A stretch of 38,377 bases of DNA from JAPLMW01 sp964619675 (lineage in GTDB: Bacteria > Planctomycetota > Phycisphaerae > Sedimentisphaerales > UBA12454): assembly GCA_964619675.1 (NCBI GenBank), contig CAZUEO010000024.1:1-38377 (forward strand), given 5' to 3'. This document shows positions 24,910-32,973 of the stretch, piece after piece (position 1 is the first letter of the stretch; the number at the start of each line of letters is the position of its first letter). Below the pieces are notes generated by a model, which was given only the letters and a program-made list of their open reading frames with translations, ran no database searches and was not told the DNA's origin. Made by a program: the position numbers and the translations under genes.

Positions 24910-26112
24910 ATGAAAAATAACACTATAACGGCGCCAAAGGGATTTCTGACAGCGGGAGTAAGCTGCGGCATAAAGGCTTCAGGCAAAAAAGATGCGGGAA
25001 TCATCGCCTGCCCGACCGGAGCAAAAGCTGCCAGCGTCTTTACGACAAATAAAGTGCTATCTGCCGCTGTAACCGTTTGCAAAAAACACATCAAAAGCAA
25101 TACCGTCGAAGCGGTCGTAGTCAATTCAGGCAATGCCAATACCTGCACTGGCAAAATGGGTTTAAAAAACGCTCAAATTATGTGCAAAATTGCCGCCCAG
25201 CTTATCGATACAAAAGCAGATAAAGTGCTTGTCGCCTCAACCGGCATTATCGGCCATCAACTGCCAATGGAAAAAGTTGTTAGAGGAATCATACTGGCAG
25301 GCGCACAAATATCAAATAGTCCAAAAGCGGGAAACGACTTTGCACAGGCTATAATGACAACCGATATCAAGTGCAAACAGGCTTTTGCAACGGTCAATAT
25401 CGACGGCGTGAAAATTACAATCGCAGGCACCGCCAAAGGAGCAGGAATGATTGGGCCTAATATGGCTACGACCCTGTGCTTTATTACTACAGATGCTGCT
25501 ATAACAAAACCCCTGCTGCAAAAAGCACTAAAAGAAGCTGTCGGCAATTCACTGAATAAACTTACCGTTGACGGCCATCAAAGCACAAATGATACTGCGA
25601 TAATCCTCGCGTCAGGCCTTGCACAAAACAAGCCCATAACAAAAGCAGATGCACAATATAAAAAATTTGCCGCAGCCTTATCAAAACTCTGTACCGATTT
25701 GGCAAAACAAATGACGCTCGACGCCGAAGGTGCAACAAGAATGTTCACTGTTGTCGTAAAAGGCGCTGCATCGAAAGCCGATGCGGCAAAAGCAGCAAGA
25801 GCAGTAGCAAATTATGACCTCGTAAAATGCGCCATTCACGGCGGCGATGCCAACTGGGGCAGGATTATCTGCGCAGTCGGCGACAGTGACGCGGCATTAA
25901 ATCCTAAAAAACTTTCCTGCTCAATCGGTAATATTATCGTCTTTAAAAACGGTCAGCCTGTAAAATTTGACGCTAAAAAAGCATCAAAAATCATAAGACA
26001 AAAAGAGCACACAATTACGGTGAATTTAGGAGCAGGAAAACACAGTGATTTCTGCTTTGGCTGCGATTTAAGTGCCGAATATGTAAGAATTAACGCCGAT
26101 TATCATACATAG
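24910..26112 (+). CDS. argJ: Bifunctional glutamate N-acetyltransferase/ornithine acetyltransferase
   Basis: 400 aa. The self-cleavage site is at Ala186-Thr187 in GPNMATTLCFITTDA, giving a new N-terminal Thr nucleophile. Further motifs are VVNSGNANTCTG (about 70-81), VDGHQSTNDTAIILASG, and HGGDANWGRI near the C-terminus. It transfers the acetyl group from N-acetylornithine to glutamate, recycling the acetyl moiety in arginine synthesis. GAGGA before the ATG overlaps the nitrilase stop. The usual DTSTNDT reads HQSTNDT here, a small change beside the conserved STNDT. Confidence 0.96.
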   Translation: MKNNTITAPKGFLTAGVSCGIKASGKKDAGIIACPTGAKAASVFTTNKVLSAAVTVCKKHIKSNTVEAVVVNSGNANTCTGKMGLKNAQIMCKIAAQLIDTKADKVLVASTGIIGHQLPMEKVVRGIILAGAQISNSPKAGNDFAQAIMTTDIKCKQAFATVNIDGVKITIAGTAKGAGMIGPNMATTLCFITTDAAITKPLLQKALKEAVGNSLNKLTVDGHQSTNDTAIILASGLAQNKPITKADAQYKKFAAALSKLCTDLAKQMTLDAEGATRMFTVVVKGAASKADAAKAARAVANYDLVKCAIHGGDANWGRIICAVGDSDAALNPKKLSCSIGNIIVFKNGQPVKFDAKKASKIIRQKEHTITVNLGAGKHSDFCFGCDLSAEYVRINADYHT

Positions 26113-26158
26113 CAAATTCGGCAAATTCTTATCTGCGGGATTTTCCAGAGAATAATCC

Positions 26159-26186
26159 TTGAAAACAGCCGTTTTTTCTATAGACT
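26159..26186 (+). promoter_or_regulatory. Possible hppA promoter
   Basis: TTGAAA (26159-26164), 16-base spacer, TAGACT (26181-26186), 59 bases before the start codon. The -10 is weak. Confidence 0.35.
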
Positions 26187-26245
26187 GTCCCTAATTTCGC
26201 AGCCACTTGACCGGTCTGTTTTCCTTACATTAAAGGAGTCTTAGG

Positions 26246-28720
26246 GTGAAAAATACAATTTTGAAGGCAGGAACGACAGCAGCAGTTCTAACCCTCACTG
26301 CGACCGCGACGGCACAGGATATCGCCGCCCAAACAGCCGTACAAACAACACCGCTTATATGGTGGATAGCGCCGCTCTCTTCCGTCGCAGCGTTATTCTT
26401 CGCATACTTCTTCTACAGGCAAATGATAAAATCACCGAAAGGCAATGAGACTATGGAGGCCATCGCTTCGTACGTCCGCGAAGGTGCTTATGCGTATTTG
26501 TTCAGACAATATAAAATAGTTACGATTGTATTTTTTGTTTTATGTCTATTTTTTGTCGTCCTGGCATATTTTGGAATACAAAATCCCTTTGTGCCGGTGG
26601 CATTTCTTACCGGCGGATTTTTCAGCGGTCTTTGCGGCTTTTTAGGTATGAAGACCGCTACTTATGCATCAAGCAGAACCGCTCAGGGAGCGACAATCAG
26701 CCTCAACAGGGCCCTTAAGGTCGCATTTCGTTCAGGCTCCGTAATGGGACTGGTTGTCGTAGGCTTCGGCCTGCTGGATATAGCAATATGGTATCTGGTT
26801 CTCGATAAGCTTGTTTATACCGCACAACATATGGCAGAAGGCCTTAAACTTTTCGGAATAACGTTCGTACATGCCGGAATGGTTCCGGATACCAAACTTG
26901 CCGAAATCACGACGACAATGATTACGTTCGGAATGGGAGCTTCAACTCAGGCCCTGTTTGCACGTGTCGGCGGCGGTATATTTACGAAAGCCGCTGACGT
27001 CGGCGCCGACCTCGTCGGTAAAGTCGAGGCTGGAATACCTGAAGACGACCCTCGCAACCCTGCCACCATCGCAGATAACGTGGGCGACAACGTGGGCGAT
27101 GTTGCGGGTATGGGTGCAGACCTCTATGAAAGCTACTGCGGCTCAATCCTCGCAACAGCGGCACTTGGCGCAGCGCTGCCAATGAGCATTCTGTCCCAAT
27201 ACGGAATGGACCCGCTCAAAGCGGTACTGGCCCCTATGATTGTCGCCGGCATCGGCACTATCCTGTCAATTATCGGTATGTTCCTCGTCCGCTGCAGGGA
27301 AGACGCCACACAGAAAAATCTGTTGCGTGCCCTCTTGAGAGGAACGCTGAGCAGCTCAGCGATGATACTAGCGGCGGTAATCGGACTTGTTATGGCCGGC
27401 TGGATAAGCTGGGGCGTTTTCTGGTCGGTAGTCTCAGGACTCATTGCAGGCGTTCTAATCGGTCAATTCACCGAATTATATACGTCAGACACTTATGCAC
27501 CGACCAGAGGCATTGCAGACCAGGCCCCGATGGGCGCGGCTACGACAATAATCGACGGCTTTGCGACAGGTATGTACTCATCAGGCCTGCCGGTATTAAC
27601 TATTACCATCGGTATCCTTTGCGCGTTTGCTTTTGCAGGCGGCTTTACCAATATGCCGATGGGCCTTTACGGCATTGGTTTTGCCGCGGTCGGTATGCTC
27701 TCAACATTGGGTATCACATTAGCGACAGATGCCTACGGCCCAATCGCCGACAATGCAGGCGGCAACGCGGAAATGAGTCATCTCGGGCCGGAAGTCAGAA
27801 AAAGAACCGATGCCCTCGATTCACTTGGCAATACAACAGCGGCAACGGGCAAAGGCTTTGCAATCGGCTCAGCGGCACTGACAGCCCTTGCACTTCTGGC
27901 TGCGTATATCGAGGAAGTGCGCATCTGGATAGGCAGATTGGCTATCCAGTCAGCCGATGGTATTTATCAGGTCGGCGACATAGCTTTCTATACCTGGCTG
28001 ACAGCAGACAAGGCACAGGCAGCTTTTGCAGCACTTGCGGTAAAGGCACAGGCGGCAGGACAAGCGGTGCCCCAGTTCATAAACGTAAAAACGGCGCCAA
28101 TTATGAGCTTCGTTGCCGCTTACGACTTGAATATCATAAATCCAAAACTTATCGCAGGCCTGTTCATCGGCTGTATGATGGCGTTTGTCTTTGTGGCAAT
28201 GACGATGAAGGCTGTCGGCAGGGCTGCAGGAAAAATGGTCAACGAAGTCCGCAGGCAGTTCAGAGAAAAACCCGGCATTATGGAAGGCACAGAAAAGCCC
28301 GGTTACGCTGAATGCGTTGAGATTTCAACAGTAGGCGCCCAGCGTGAAATGATACTGCCTGCTATGCTGGCCATAATCGCACCTGTCGCAACGGGCCTTG
28401 TACTCGGCGTCGAAGGCGTGATGGGACTGCTTGCCGGCAGTATGTCGTGCGGCTTTGTGCTTGCGGTAACGCTTAACAACGCAGGCGGCGCGTGGGACAA
28501 CGCCAAGAAATATATTGAAAAAGGCGCCCATGGCGGAAAAGGCTCACCCGCCCACAAGGCTGCAGTCGTCGGCGATACAGTAGGCGACCCGTTCAAAGAC
28601 ACCTCAGGCCCCAGTATAAATATCCTGATTAAACTTATGGCTATGGTCAGCGTCGTCTTTTCAGGCGTTGTAGTCAAGTTCGGCTCAATTATCACAGCGG
28701 CATTAGGTATGGGTCAATAG
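26246..28720 (+). CDS. hppA: Membrane-bound ion-pumping pyrophosphatase, K+-dependent type
   Basis: 824 aa with about 16 membrane helices. It starts at GTG 26246, with AAGGAG 7 bases upstream. The pyrophosphate-binding loop is DVGADLVGKVEAGIPEDDPRNPATIADNVGDNVGDVAGMGADL (about residues 251-293). The second site is DAYGPIADNAGGNAEM, and the third is GDTVGDPFKDTSGPS near the C-terminus. The K+-dependence determinant is Ala in GNTTAATGKG (about 527-536), where K+-independent enzymes have Lys (GNTTKA). It is thus expected to need K+; Na+ versus H+ pumping cannot be settled by eye. It couples hydrolysis of pyrophosphate from biosynthesis to membrane potential. It stands alone, closed by a strong terminator. 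Confidence 0.97.
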   Translation: MKNTILKAGTTAAVLTLTATATAQDIAAQTAVQTTPLIWWIAPLSSVAALFFAYFFYRQMIKSPKGNETMEAIASYVREGAYAYLFRQYKIVTIVFFVLCLFFVVLAYFGIQNPFVPVAFLTGGFFSGLCGFLGMKTATYASSRTAQGATISLNRALKVAFRSGSVMGLVVVGFGLLDIAIWYLVLDKLVYTAQHMAEGLKLFGITFVHAGMVPDTKLAEITTTMITFGMGASTQALFARVGGGIFTKAADVGADLVGKVEAGIPEDDPRNPATIADNVGDNVGDVAGMGADLYESYCGSILATAALGAALPMSILSQYGMDPLKAVLAPMIVAGIGTILSIIGMFLVRCREDATQKNLLRALLRGTLSSSAMILAAVIGLVMAGWISWGVFWSVVSGLIAGVLIGQFTELYTSDTYAPTRGIADQAPMGAATTIIDGFATGMYSSGLPVLTITIGILCAFAFAGGFTNMPMGLYGIGFAAVGMLSTLGITLATDAYGPIADNAGGNAEMSHLGPEVRKRTDALDSLGNTTAATGKGFAIGSAALTALALLAAYIEEVRIWIGRLAIQSADGIYQVGDIAFYTWLTADKAQAAFAALAVKAQAAGQAVPQFINVKTAPIMSFVAAYDLNIINPKLIAGLFIGCMMAFVFVAMTMKAVGRAAGKMVNEVRRQFREKPGIMEGTEKPGYAECVEISTVGAQREMILPAMLAIIAPVATGLVLGVEGVMGLLAGSMSCGFVLAVTLNNAGGAWDNAKKYIEKGAHGGKGSPAHKAAVVGDTVGDPFKDTSGPSINILIKLMAMVSVVFSGVVVKFGSIITAALGMGQ

Positions 28721-28751
28721 TTGACTTAAAAAGCAAATAATTGTAAACTAT

Positions 28752-28782
28752 CGGGGTCGAGTATTCTCGACCCCGTTTTTTT
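28752..28782 (+). terminator. Intrinsic terminator after hppA
   Basis: CGGGGTCGAG (28752-28761), TATT loop, CTCGACCCCG (28766-28775), then seven T: a textbook terminator. Confidence 0.96.
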
Positions 28783-28802
28783 ATACTGATGGACAAGGAA
28801 AT

Positions 28803-29162
28803 TTGGCAAAAAAACAAGCTTTAAACGCAAAAAAATTCGCCACTGAGGCGGCCAGAATCGCCATCGAAAGGCACTGCACCGACGTTATAGTGCTCGACCT
28901 TAAAGGCAAAAGCCCTGCTACCGATTATTTTCTAATCGCTACCGGCACAAGCGGCAGGCAAATAAAAACCGTCGCCGACGAAATTACTCAGTTTGCTCAC
29001 CAGCATAATCTCCGGCCATTCGGTCGGGCAGGCTACGAACAAGGAAAATGGGTACTATTGGATTTCGTTGATGTCGTGGTCCATATATTTGATGACGAAT
29101 TCAGACAATACTACGACCTCGAATTGCTGTGGGGCGATGCAGAGAAATTGAAGATTGTATGA
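28803..29162 (+). CDS. rsfS: Ribosomal silencing factor RsfS
   Basis: 119 aa with a TTG start; AAGGAA lies just upstream and no in-frame ATG gives a full protein. Landmarks are VIVLDLKGKSPATDYFLIATGTSGRQIKTVADEI (about residues 20-55), then EQGKWVLLDFVDVVVHIFDDEFRQYYDLELLWGDAE. The family binds ribosomal protein L14 and blocks subunit joining when nutrients are short. The stop overlaps the argS start as ATGA, so the two are translated together. Confidence 0.95.
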   Translation: MAKKQALNAKKFATEAARIAIERHCTDVIVLDLKGKSPATDYFLIATGTSGRQIKTVADEITQFAHQHNLRPFGRAGYEQGKWVLLDFVDVVVHIFDDEFRQYYDLELLWGDAEKLKIV

Positions 29163-30919
29163 AGACTTCAATTGAAATAATCTCTGAAAGAATAAACAAG
29201 GCCATTGAAAAGGCAACGGGTTTAAAAGATATTGCCGCAATCGTAACCCCTGCTACCGATGCAAAATTTGGCGATTATCAGAGCAATGATGCTTTAGCCC
29301 TCGCCAAACAACTAAAAGCAAACCCCAGACAGCTTGCCGAAAAAATCATTGCTGAACTACAAATCGACGATATTTGCGAAAAACCTGAAATCGCAGGCGC
29401 TGGCTTTATAAATTTAAAACTAAAACCCGAATTTGTCGCAAAAAACCTGTTTGATATAAACGCCGACAAAGCCCGGCTCGGCATTGAAAAGGCCAAAAAA
29501 AGCGAAACCGTTGTTGTTGATTTCTCAGGCCCGAATATCGCAAAACAGATGCACGTCGGACATCTAAGAAGCACAATCATAGGCGACTGTATCTGCAGAA
29601 TGCTCGAACTTGCAGGCCATAAAGTAATCCGCCAAAACCACATCGGCGACTGGGGCTTGCAAATGGGAATGCTGCTGGCCATTGCTGACGAATTTAAACA
29701 AAATGATACTTCAATACTAAATACTCTGCACGATGTTGAAAATCTATATAAAGACGCCAACAAACGCTTTGAAACAGATGAAAACTTTGCGCAAAAAGCA
29801 AGAAAACACGTCTATGAACTTCAAAGTCATGACCCAACAGCAATTACACAATGGCAGGTATTTAGAAAATTGACATTGGATGAATGTAATGAAATATATA
29901 AATATCTTAAAGGAACCCTGACAGACAAGGACGAAAAAGGCGAAAGCTTTTATAAGGACATGCTTGGCGATGTTGTTAGTGATTTAAAGAAAACCGGAAT
30001 TGCGGTTGAATCTGATGGAGCAATCTGTGTTTTCCCGCCAAATTTTAAAACAAAAGAAGGCAAGCCAATGCCTTTTATTATTCAGAAGACTGATGGCGCA
30101 TATCTATATGCAACAACGGATTTGGCAGCATTGCGTTACCGCATAAACGAGCTAAAAGCTGACAGAATTATTTATGTAACCGATGCAAGGCAGAAACTGC
30201 ATTTTGAAATGCTCTTTAAAGTAGCAAAAATGGCAGGCTGGCTTGAGACAGGAGTTAAACTCCAGCACATAACCTTTGGCAGCGTTTTAGGCGAAGATGG
30301 CAAACCTTTAAAAACCCGCTCAGGCGAAAGTATAAAGCTCAAAGAGCTTCTCGATGAGGCCGTAAAAAAAGCGATGAACGTCGTTAAAGAAAAGAATCCT
30401 GATTTGCCAGCCGGTGAAAAGGACAAAATCGCACAGGCCGTTGGAATCGGGGCGGTCAAATACGCAGATTACTCGAATAATCGCACAAGCGATTATATAT
30501 TCAGCTTTGACAAGATGCTCGCAATGGATGGTAATACCGCTCCTTATATGCAGTATGCCTATGCAAGAGTTAAATCCATCGGCAGAAAAGGACAGGAAAA
30601 AGGAATTGATACAGAGAAGGAGTTGAAAGGCGTAAAAGAAATTCATTTTAACGAACAAGCCGAGCTTGAGCTTGCAAAACAGCTTATCAGGTATAGCGAA
30701 GCCTTTAATTCTGCAATTTCAGATTTCAAACCTAATTTCCTAACAAGTTATTTATACGAGCTGGCTCAGAAATTCAGCACATTCTACAATGCCTGTCCCG
30801 TTCTCGATGCGGAAGCGAAAATCAGGCCATCGAGGTTATTACTGTGCGATTTAATCGCAAAAATAATCCGCCACGGCCTTGAAAACCTGCTCGGCATAAA
30901 AACAATTGAAAGGATGTAG
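29159..30919 (+). CDS. argS: Arginyl-tRNA synthetase
   Basis: 586 aa, the normal size. I place the start at the ATG overlapping the rsfS stop (ATGA); a longer reading from 29129 has no ribosome-site support. Class I signature: HVGH within FSGPNIAKQMHVGHLRSTIIGD (about residues 122-143). TRSGESIKLKELLDEA stands in the KMSKS region, and the DALR anticodon-binding domain closes the protein (YLYELAQKFSTFYNACPVL). It charges tRNA-Arg. Confidence 0.97.
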   Translation: MKTSIEIISERINKAIEKATGLKDIAAIVTPATDAKFGDYQSNDALALAKQLKANPRQLAEKIIAELQIDDICEKPEIAGAGFINLKLKPEFVAKNLFDINADKARLGIEKAKKSETVVVDFSGPNIAKQMHVGHLRSTIIGDCICRMLELAGHKVIRQNHIGDWGLQMGMLLAIADEFKQNDTSILNTLHDVENLYKDANKRFETDENFAQKARKHVYELQSHDPTAITQWQVFRKLTLDECNEIYKYLKGTLTDKDEKGESFYKDMLGDVVSDLKKTGIAVESDGAICVFPPNFKTKEGKPMPFIIQKTDGAYLYATTDLAALRYRINELKADRIIYVTDARQKLHFEMLFKVAKMAGWLETGVKLQHITFGSVLGEDGKPLKTRSGESIKLKELLDEAVKKAMNVVKEKNPDLPAGEKDKIAQAVGIGAVKYADYSNNRTSDYIFSFDKMLAMDGNTAPYMQYAYARVKSIGRKGQEKGIDTEKELKGVKEIHFNEQAELELAKQLIRYSEAFNSAISDFKPNFLTSYLYELAQKFSTFYNACPVLDAEAKIRPSRLLLCDLIAKIIRHGLENLLGIKTIERM

Positions 30920-30924
30920 GAAAA

Positions 30925-31335
30925 ATGAAGGTTTTTAATAACTCATTTACCGTCGGCACAAACAGACGCTGCGAATTGATTGATATTACGGACAGGATCG
31001 AGAAAATAATCGCGGATTCAGACGTTTCGGAAGGCATTATTACAGTTTACTGCCCGCATACGACCGCGGCGATTACCATAAATGAAAACGCAGACCCTGA
31101 TGTTGTCCACGACATCCTGCTTATGCTTTCAGAGCTTGTGCCGCACAAACATAAGGGTTATCAGCATTCGGAAGGCAATTCGGATGCGCACGTCAAAAGC
31201 TCAATCGTAGGATGCAGCAAAACAATTCCGCTATCTGCCGGCAAAATGAAGTTTGGCACCTGGCAGGCGGTGTTCTTCTGCGAATTTGACGGCCCGAGAA
31301 GAAGAACCGTTCACGTCCAGATAACAGGGCAATGA
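30925..31335 (+). CDS. YjbQ-family protein (UPF0047)
   Basis: 136 aa, the usual family length. Core motifs are ITVYCPHTTAAITINENADPDV (about residues 41-62), the His-rich GYQHSEGNSDAHVKSSIVG (about 79-97), and GTWQAVFFCEFDGPRRRTVHVQ. Some members have weak thiamin phosphate synthase activity and the fold binds phosphate near conserved His and Ser; the in vivo role is unclear. It lies 5 bases after argS and so ends the rsfS-argS-yjbQ run. Confidence 0.93.
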   Translation: MKVFNNSFTVGTNRRCELIDITDRIEKIIADSDVSEGIITVYCPHTTAAITINENADPDVVHDILLMLSELVPHKHKGYQHSEGNSDAHVKSSIVGCSKTIPLSAGKMKFGTWQAVFFCEFDGPRRRTVHVQITGQ

Positions 31336-31407
31336 AAATTTAAAATTTTAATCCTCTTTTGTTAAAAAAATCGTAATTCCTTATACCCTATCCCCTGTTC
31401 TGCGCAT

Positions 31408-31467
31408 AAAAAAGGCGAGCAGGCCAACAGGGTTTGGGGGGAAACCACACGTTGCACCTGCCTCGCC
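31408..31467 (-). terminator. Intrinsic terminator formed by the third module of the ncRNA
   Basis: The third module's base (GGCGAG...CUCGCC) is followed directly by six U (31413-31408), so the last repeat unit also ends transcription. Confidence 0.8.
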
Positions 31468-31656
31468 GAGAATTTTACGGCGAGATTAACGTGGCTGGGG
31501 GGCGACCACGTCATAGGGGAAATTCTCGCCGCCTCTTATGGAGCCATAAAGACTCCAATAATGGCGAGACGGTCAAAGTGGTTGGGGGGTAACCACGGGT
31601 TTGACACTGCCTCGCCGAGGTTCGTTAGGCTGCTATTTCAGCAGCCTATCTACACC
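31408..31656 (-). ncRNA. Structured non-coding RNA with three C6-loop hairpin modules
   Basis: Transcribed on the minus strand from a strong promoter, about 249 nt, with no good open frame. In order: a 9-bp hairpin (31648-31626). Module 1 (31616-31563) has outer GGCGAG/CUCGCC, middle GUCAAA/UUUGAC and inner GUGGUU/AACCAC helices with the C-run 31589-31584 in the loop. A small linker hairpin (31557-31539, TGGAG/CTCCA) follows. Module 2 (31531-31478) has CGGCGAGA/UCUCGCCG and ACGUGG/CCACGU helices, C-run 31502-31497. Module 3 (31467-31414) has GGCGAG/CUCGCC with CAGG/CCUG, CAAC/GUUG and GGUUU/AAACC helices, C-run 31441-31436. Six U (31413-31408) follow at once. Each module is about 54 nt with CCCCCC at its apex. 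Multi-C loops recall C-rich-loop sRNAs that pair with Shine-Dalgarno regions, but function is inferred only. Confidence 0.85.
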
Positions 31657-31662
31657 AAAACT

Positions 31663-31691
31663 ATTATACCCGTTTTAAAGAGCAAAGTCAA
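31663..31691 (-). promoter_or_regulatory. Strong promoter of the structured ncRNA
   Basis: On the minus strand: TTGACT (31691-31686), 17-base spacer, consensus TATAAT (31668-31663). The predicted start is near 31656, shortly before the 5' hairpin. This orientation is much better supported than a plus-strand one. Confidence 0.85.
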
Positions 31692-31779
31692 TGGAATTCC
31701 CTCCACTATTAAGGCTATAAAACCATAAAAATCAAAGTATGTCAAGCCTTTTTTGTGCAAAAATACGAAAACTTTAGGC

Positions 31780-31808
31780 TTGAATTACATTTTTTCAGAC
31801 CTTAGATT
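31780..31808 (+). promoter_or_regulatory. Candidate topVIA promoter
   Basis: TTGAAT (31780-31785), 17-base spacer, TAGATT (31803-31808), 59 bases before the start codon. It is divergent from the ncRNA promoter. Confidence 0.45.
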
Positions 31809-31866
31809 ATATACGTTAATTTGCGAAATTTTTCCCCATATATAATTTCCAGGAAAGCTTAAATCT

Positions 31867-32961
31867 ATGACCAAAAAGAGCAATTCAGCCGTCAGCGAAA
31901 AAATCAAAACTACCGCTAAGTCCATACAGGAAAAGATATTAAAAAAGCAAAAGCCCACTATGTCAACGCCTGTCCGCTCGCTGGGCAACGTTAAATACCA
32001 GCCCAAAAGCGGGTATTTCGAAATCGCAGGAAAAAACAAGGTAAGAACACTGACCGTAGGAACCGTCAAAACCTTCGCACAAACACTGAAGATGATGTCG
32101 CTGTCCAAGGAGCTTATCGACACAAACGATATGGCCACTAAAAGAGAGGCATACTACATCTCCAAAAACTGGGGCAAAGCGGGCTTTGCCGAACAGCCGG
32201 AATCGGACACTATTATGGACGACGTTGAAGCGATGTTCGCGGTTAACCGTGAGCAGCTTAAATTCATACCCGAAGAAAAAGGCGGAGACGTCGCGGGAAG
32301 GCTTTTTGTTATCGATACGGATGCGAAAGGAAAAAAACTAAAAATCGACTGCACTAAATTCGGCTCAGGCTCCTACTCAATACCCATCGACGTCGAAAAC
32401 CTCGAATTCCGGAGCAATGCAAAATTCATACTCGCCATCGAAACCGCTGGAATGTTTCAAAGGCTGGTAAAATACGATTACTGGGACAAAAACAACTGCA
32501 TACTCGTCAGTATGGGCGGCGTGCCGACAAGGGCCTGCCGGAGATTCATCAGGAGATTGGCAGACAAATTAAAAATTCCCGTTTATGCCTTTGTCGACGG
32601 CGACCCTTACGGTTATTTCAATATTTACCGAACTTTAAAAGTCGGCTCAGGAAATGCAGCGCATCTCAACCGGTTCTTCTGCGTGCCAAAGACAGCATTT
32701 CTCGGAGTAACGCCGCAGGACATCATCGACTATAAACTGCCTACGCACCCGTTAAAAGACGTCGATATAAAACGTGCGAAAGACGCCCTGAAAAACGACC
32801 CATTTGTAAAACACCACAAGCCCTGGCAGGCCGCGATAAATCAGATGCTCAAGATGGGCGTCCGCGTCGAACAGCAGGCCTTTGCAAAACACGGCCTTGA
32901 TTTCGTAGTCAACCGGTATCTGCCGAGAAAGCTGAAAAAAACGGCACAATTCCTGCCGTAA
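31867..32961 (+). CDS. DNA topoisomerase VI subunit A (Spo11-like)
   Basis: 364 aa, the family's normal length. After a basic N-terminal arm (about residues 1-35) comes the winged-helix cleavage domain with MATKREAYYISKNW, where Tyr96/Tyr97 hold the nucleophile. The Toprim domain follows: ILAIETAG with Glu191, then VDGDPYGYF with Asp244 and Asp246 for Mg2+. RRFIRRLADKLKIPVYAF between them matches archaeal TopVIA. All catalytic residues appear intact. With subunit B it would make an ATP-dependent type IIB topoisomerase; no B gene is in the window, while B normally lies beside A in archaea. Topo VI is archaeal and plant-like and only scattered in bacteria. AGGAAAG is upstream of the ATG; yggS follows 12 bases downstream. 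Confidence 0.92.
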   Translation: MTKKSNSAVSEKIKTTAKSIQEKILKKQKPTMSTPVRSLGNVKYQPKSGYFEIAGKNKVRTLTVGTVKTFAQTLKMMSLSKELIDTNDMATKREAYYISKNWGKAGFAEQPESDTIMDDVEAMFAVNREQLKFIPEEKGGDVAGRLFVIDTDAKGKKLKIDCTKFGSGSYSIPIDVENLEFRSNAKFILAIETAGMFQRLVKYDYWDKNNCILVSMGGVPTRACRRFIRRLADKLKIPVYAFVDGDPYGYFNIYRTLKVGSGNAAHLNRFFCVPKTAFLGVTPQDIIDYKLPTHPLKDVDIKRAKDALKNDPFVKHHKPWQAAINQMLKMGVRVEQQAFAKHGLDFVVNRYLPRKLKKTAQFLP

Positions 32962-32973
32962 ACAAAAATAACG

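Noticed and set aside
31408..31656. Reading the C6-loop RNA on the plus strand, with GGGGGG loops
   Set aside because: The plus strand has only a weak promoter (TTGTTA-17-TATACC near 31360) and no terminator after the last module, while the minus strand has TTGACT-17-TATAAT and a U6 terminator.
31408..31656. 6S RNA, SRP RNA, tmRNA or RNase P RNA
   Set aside because: None of their hallmark sequences is present, and the three-module layout does not match any of them.
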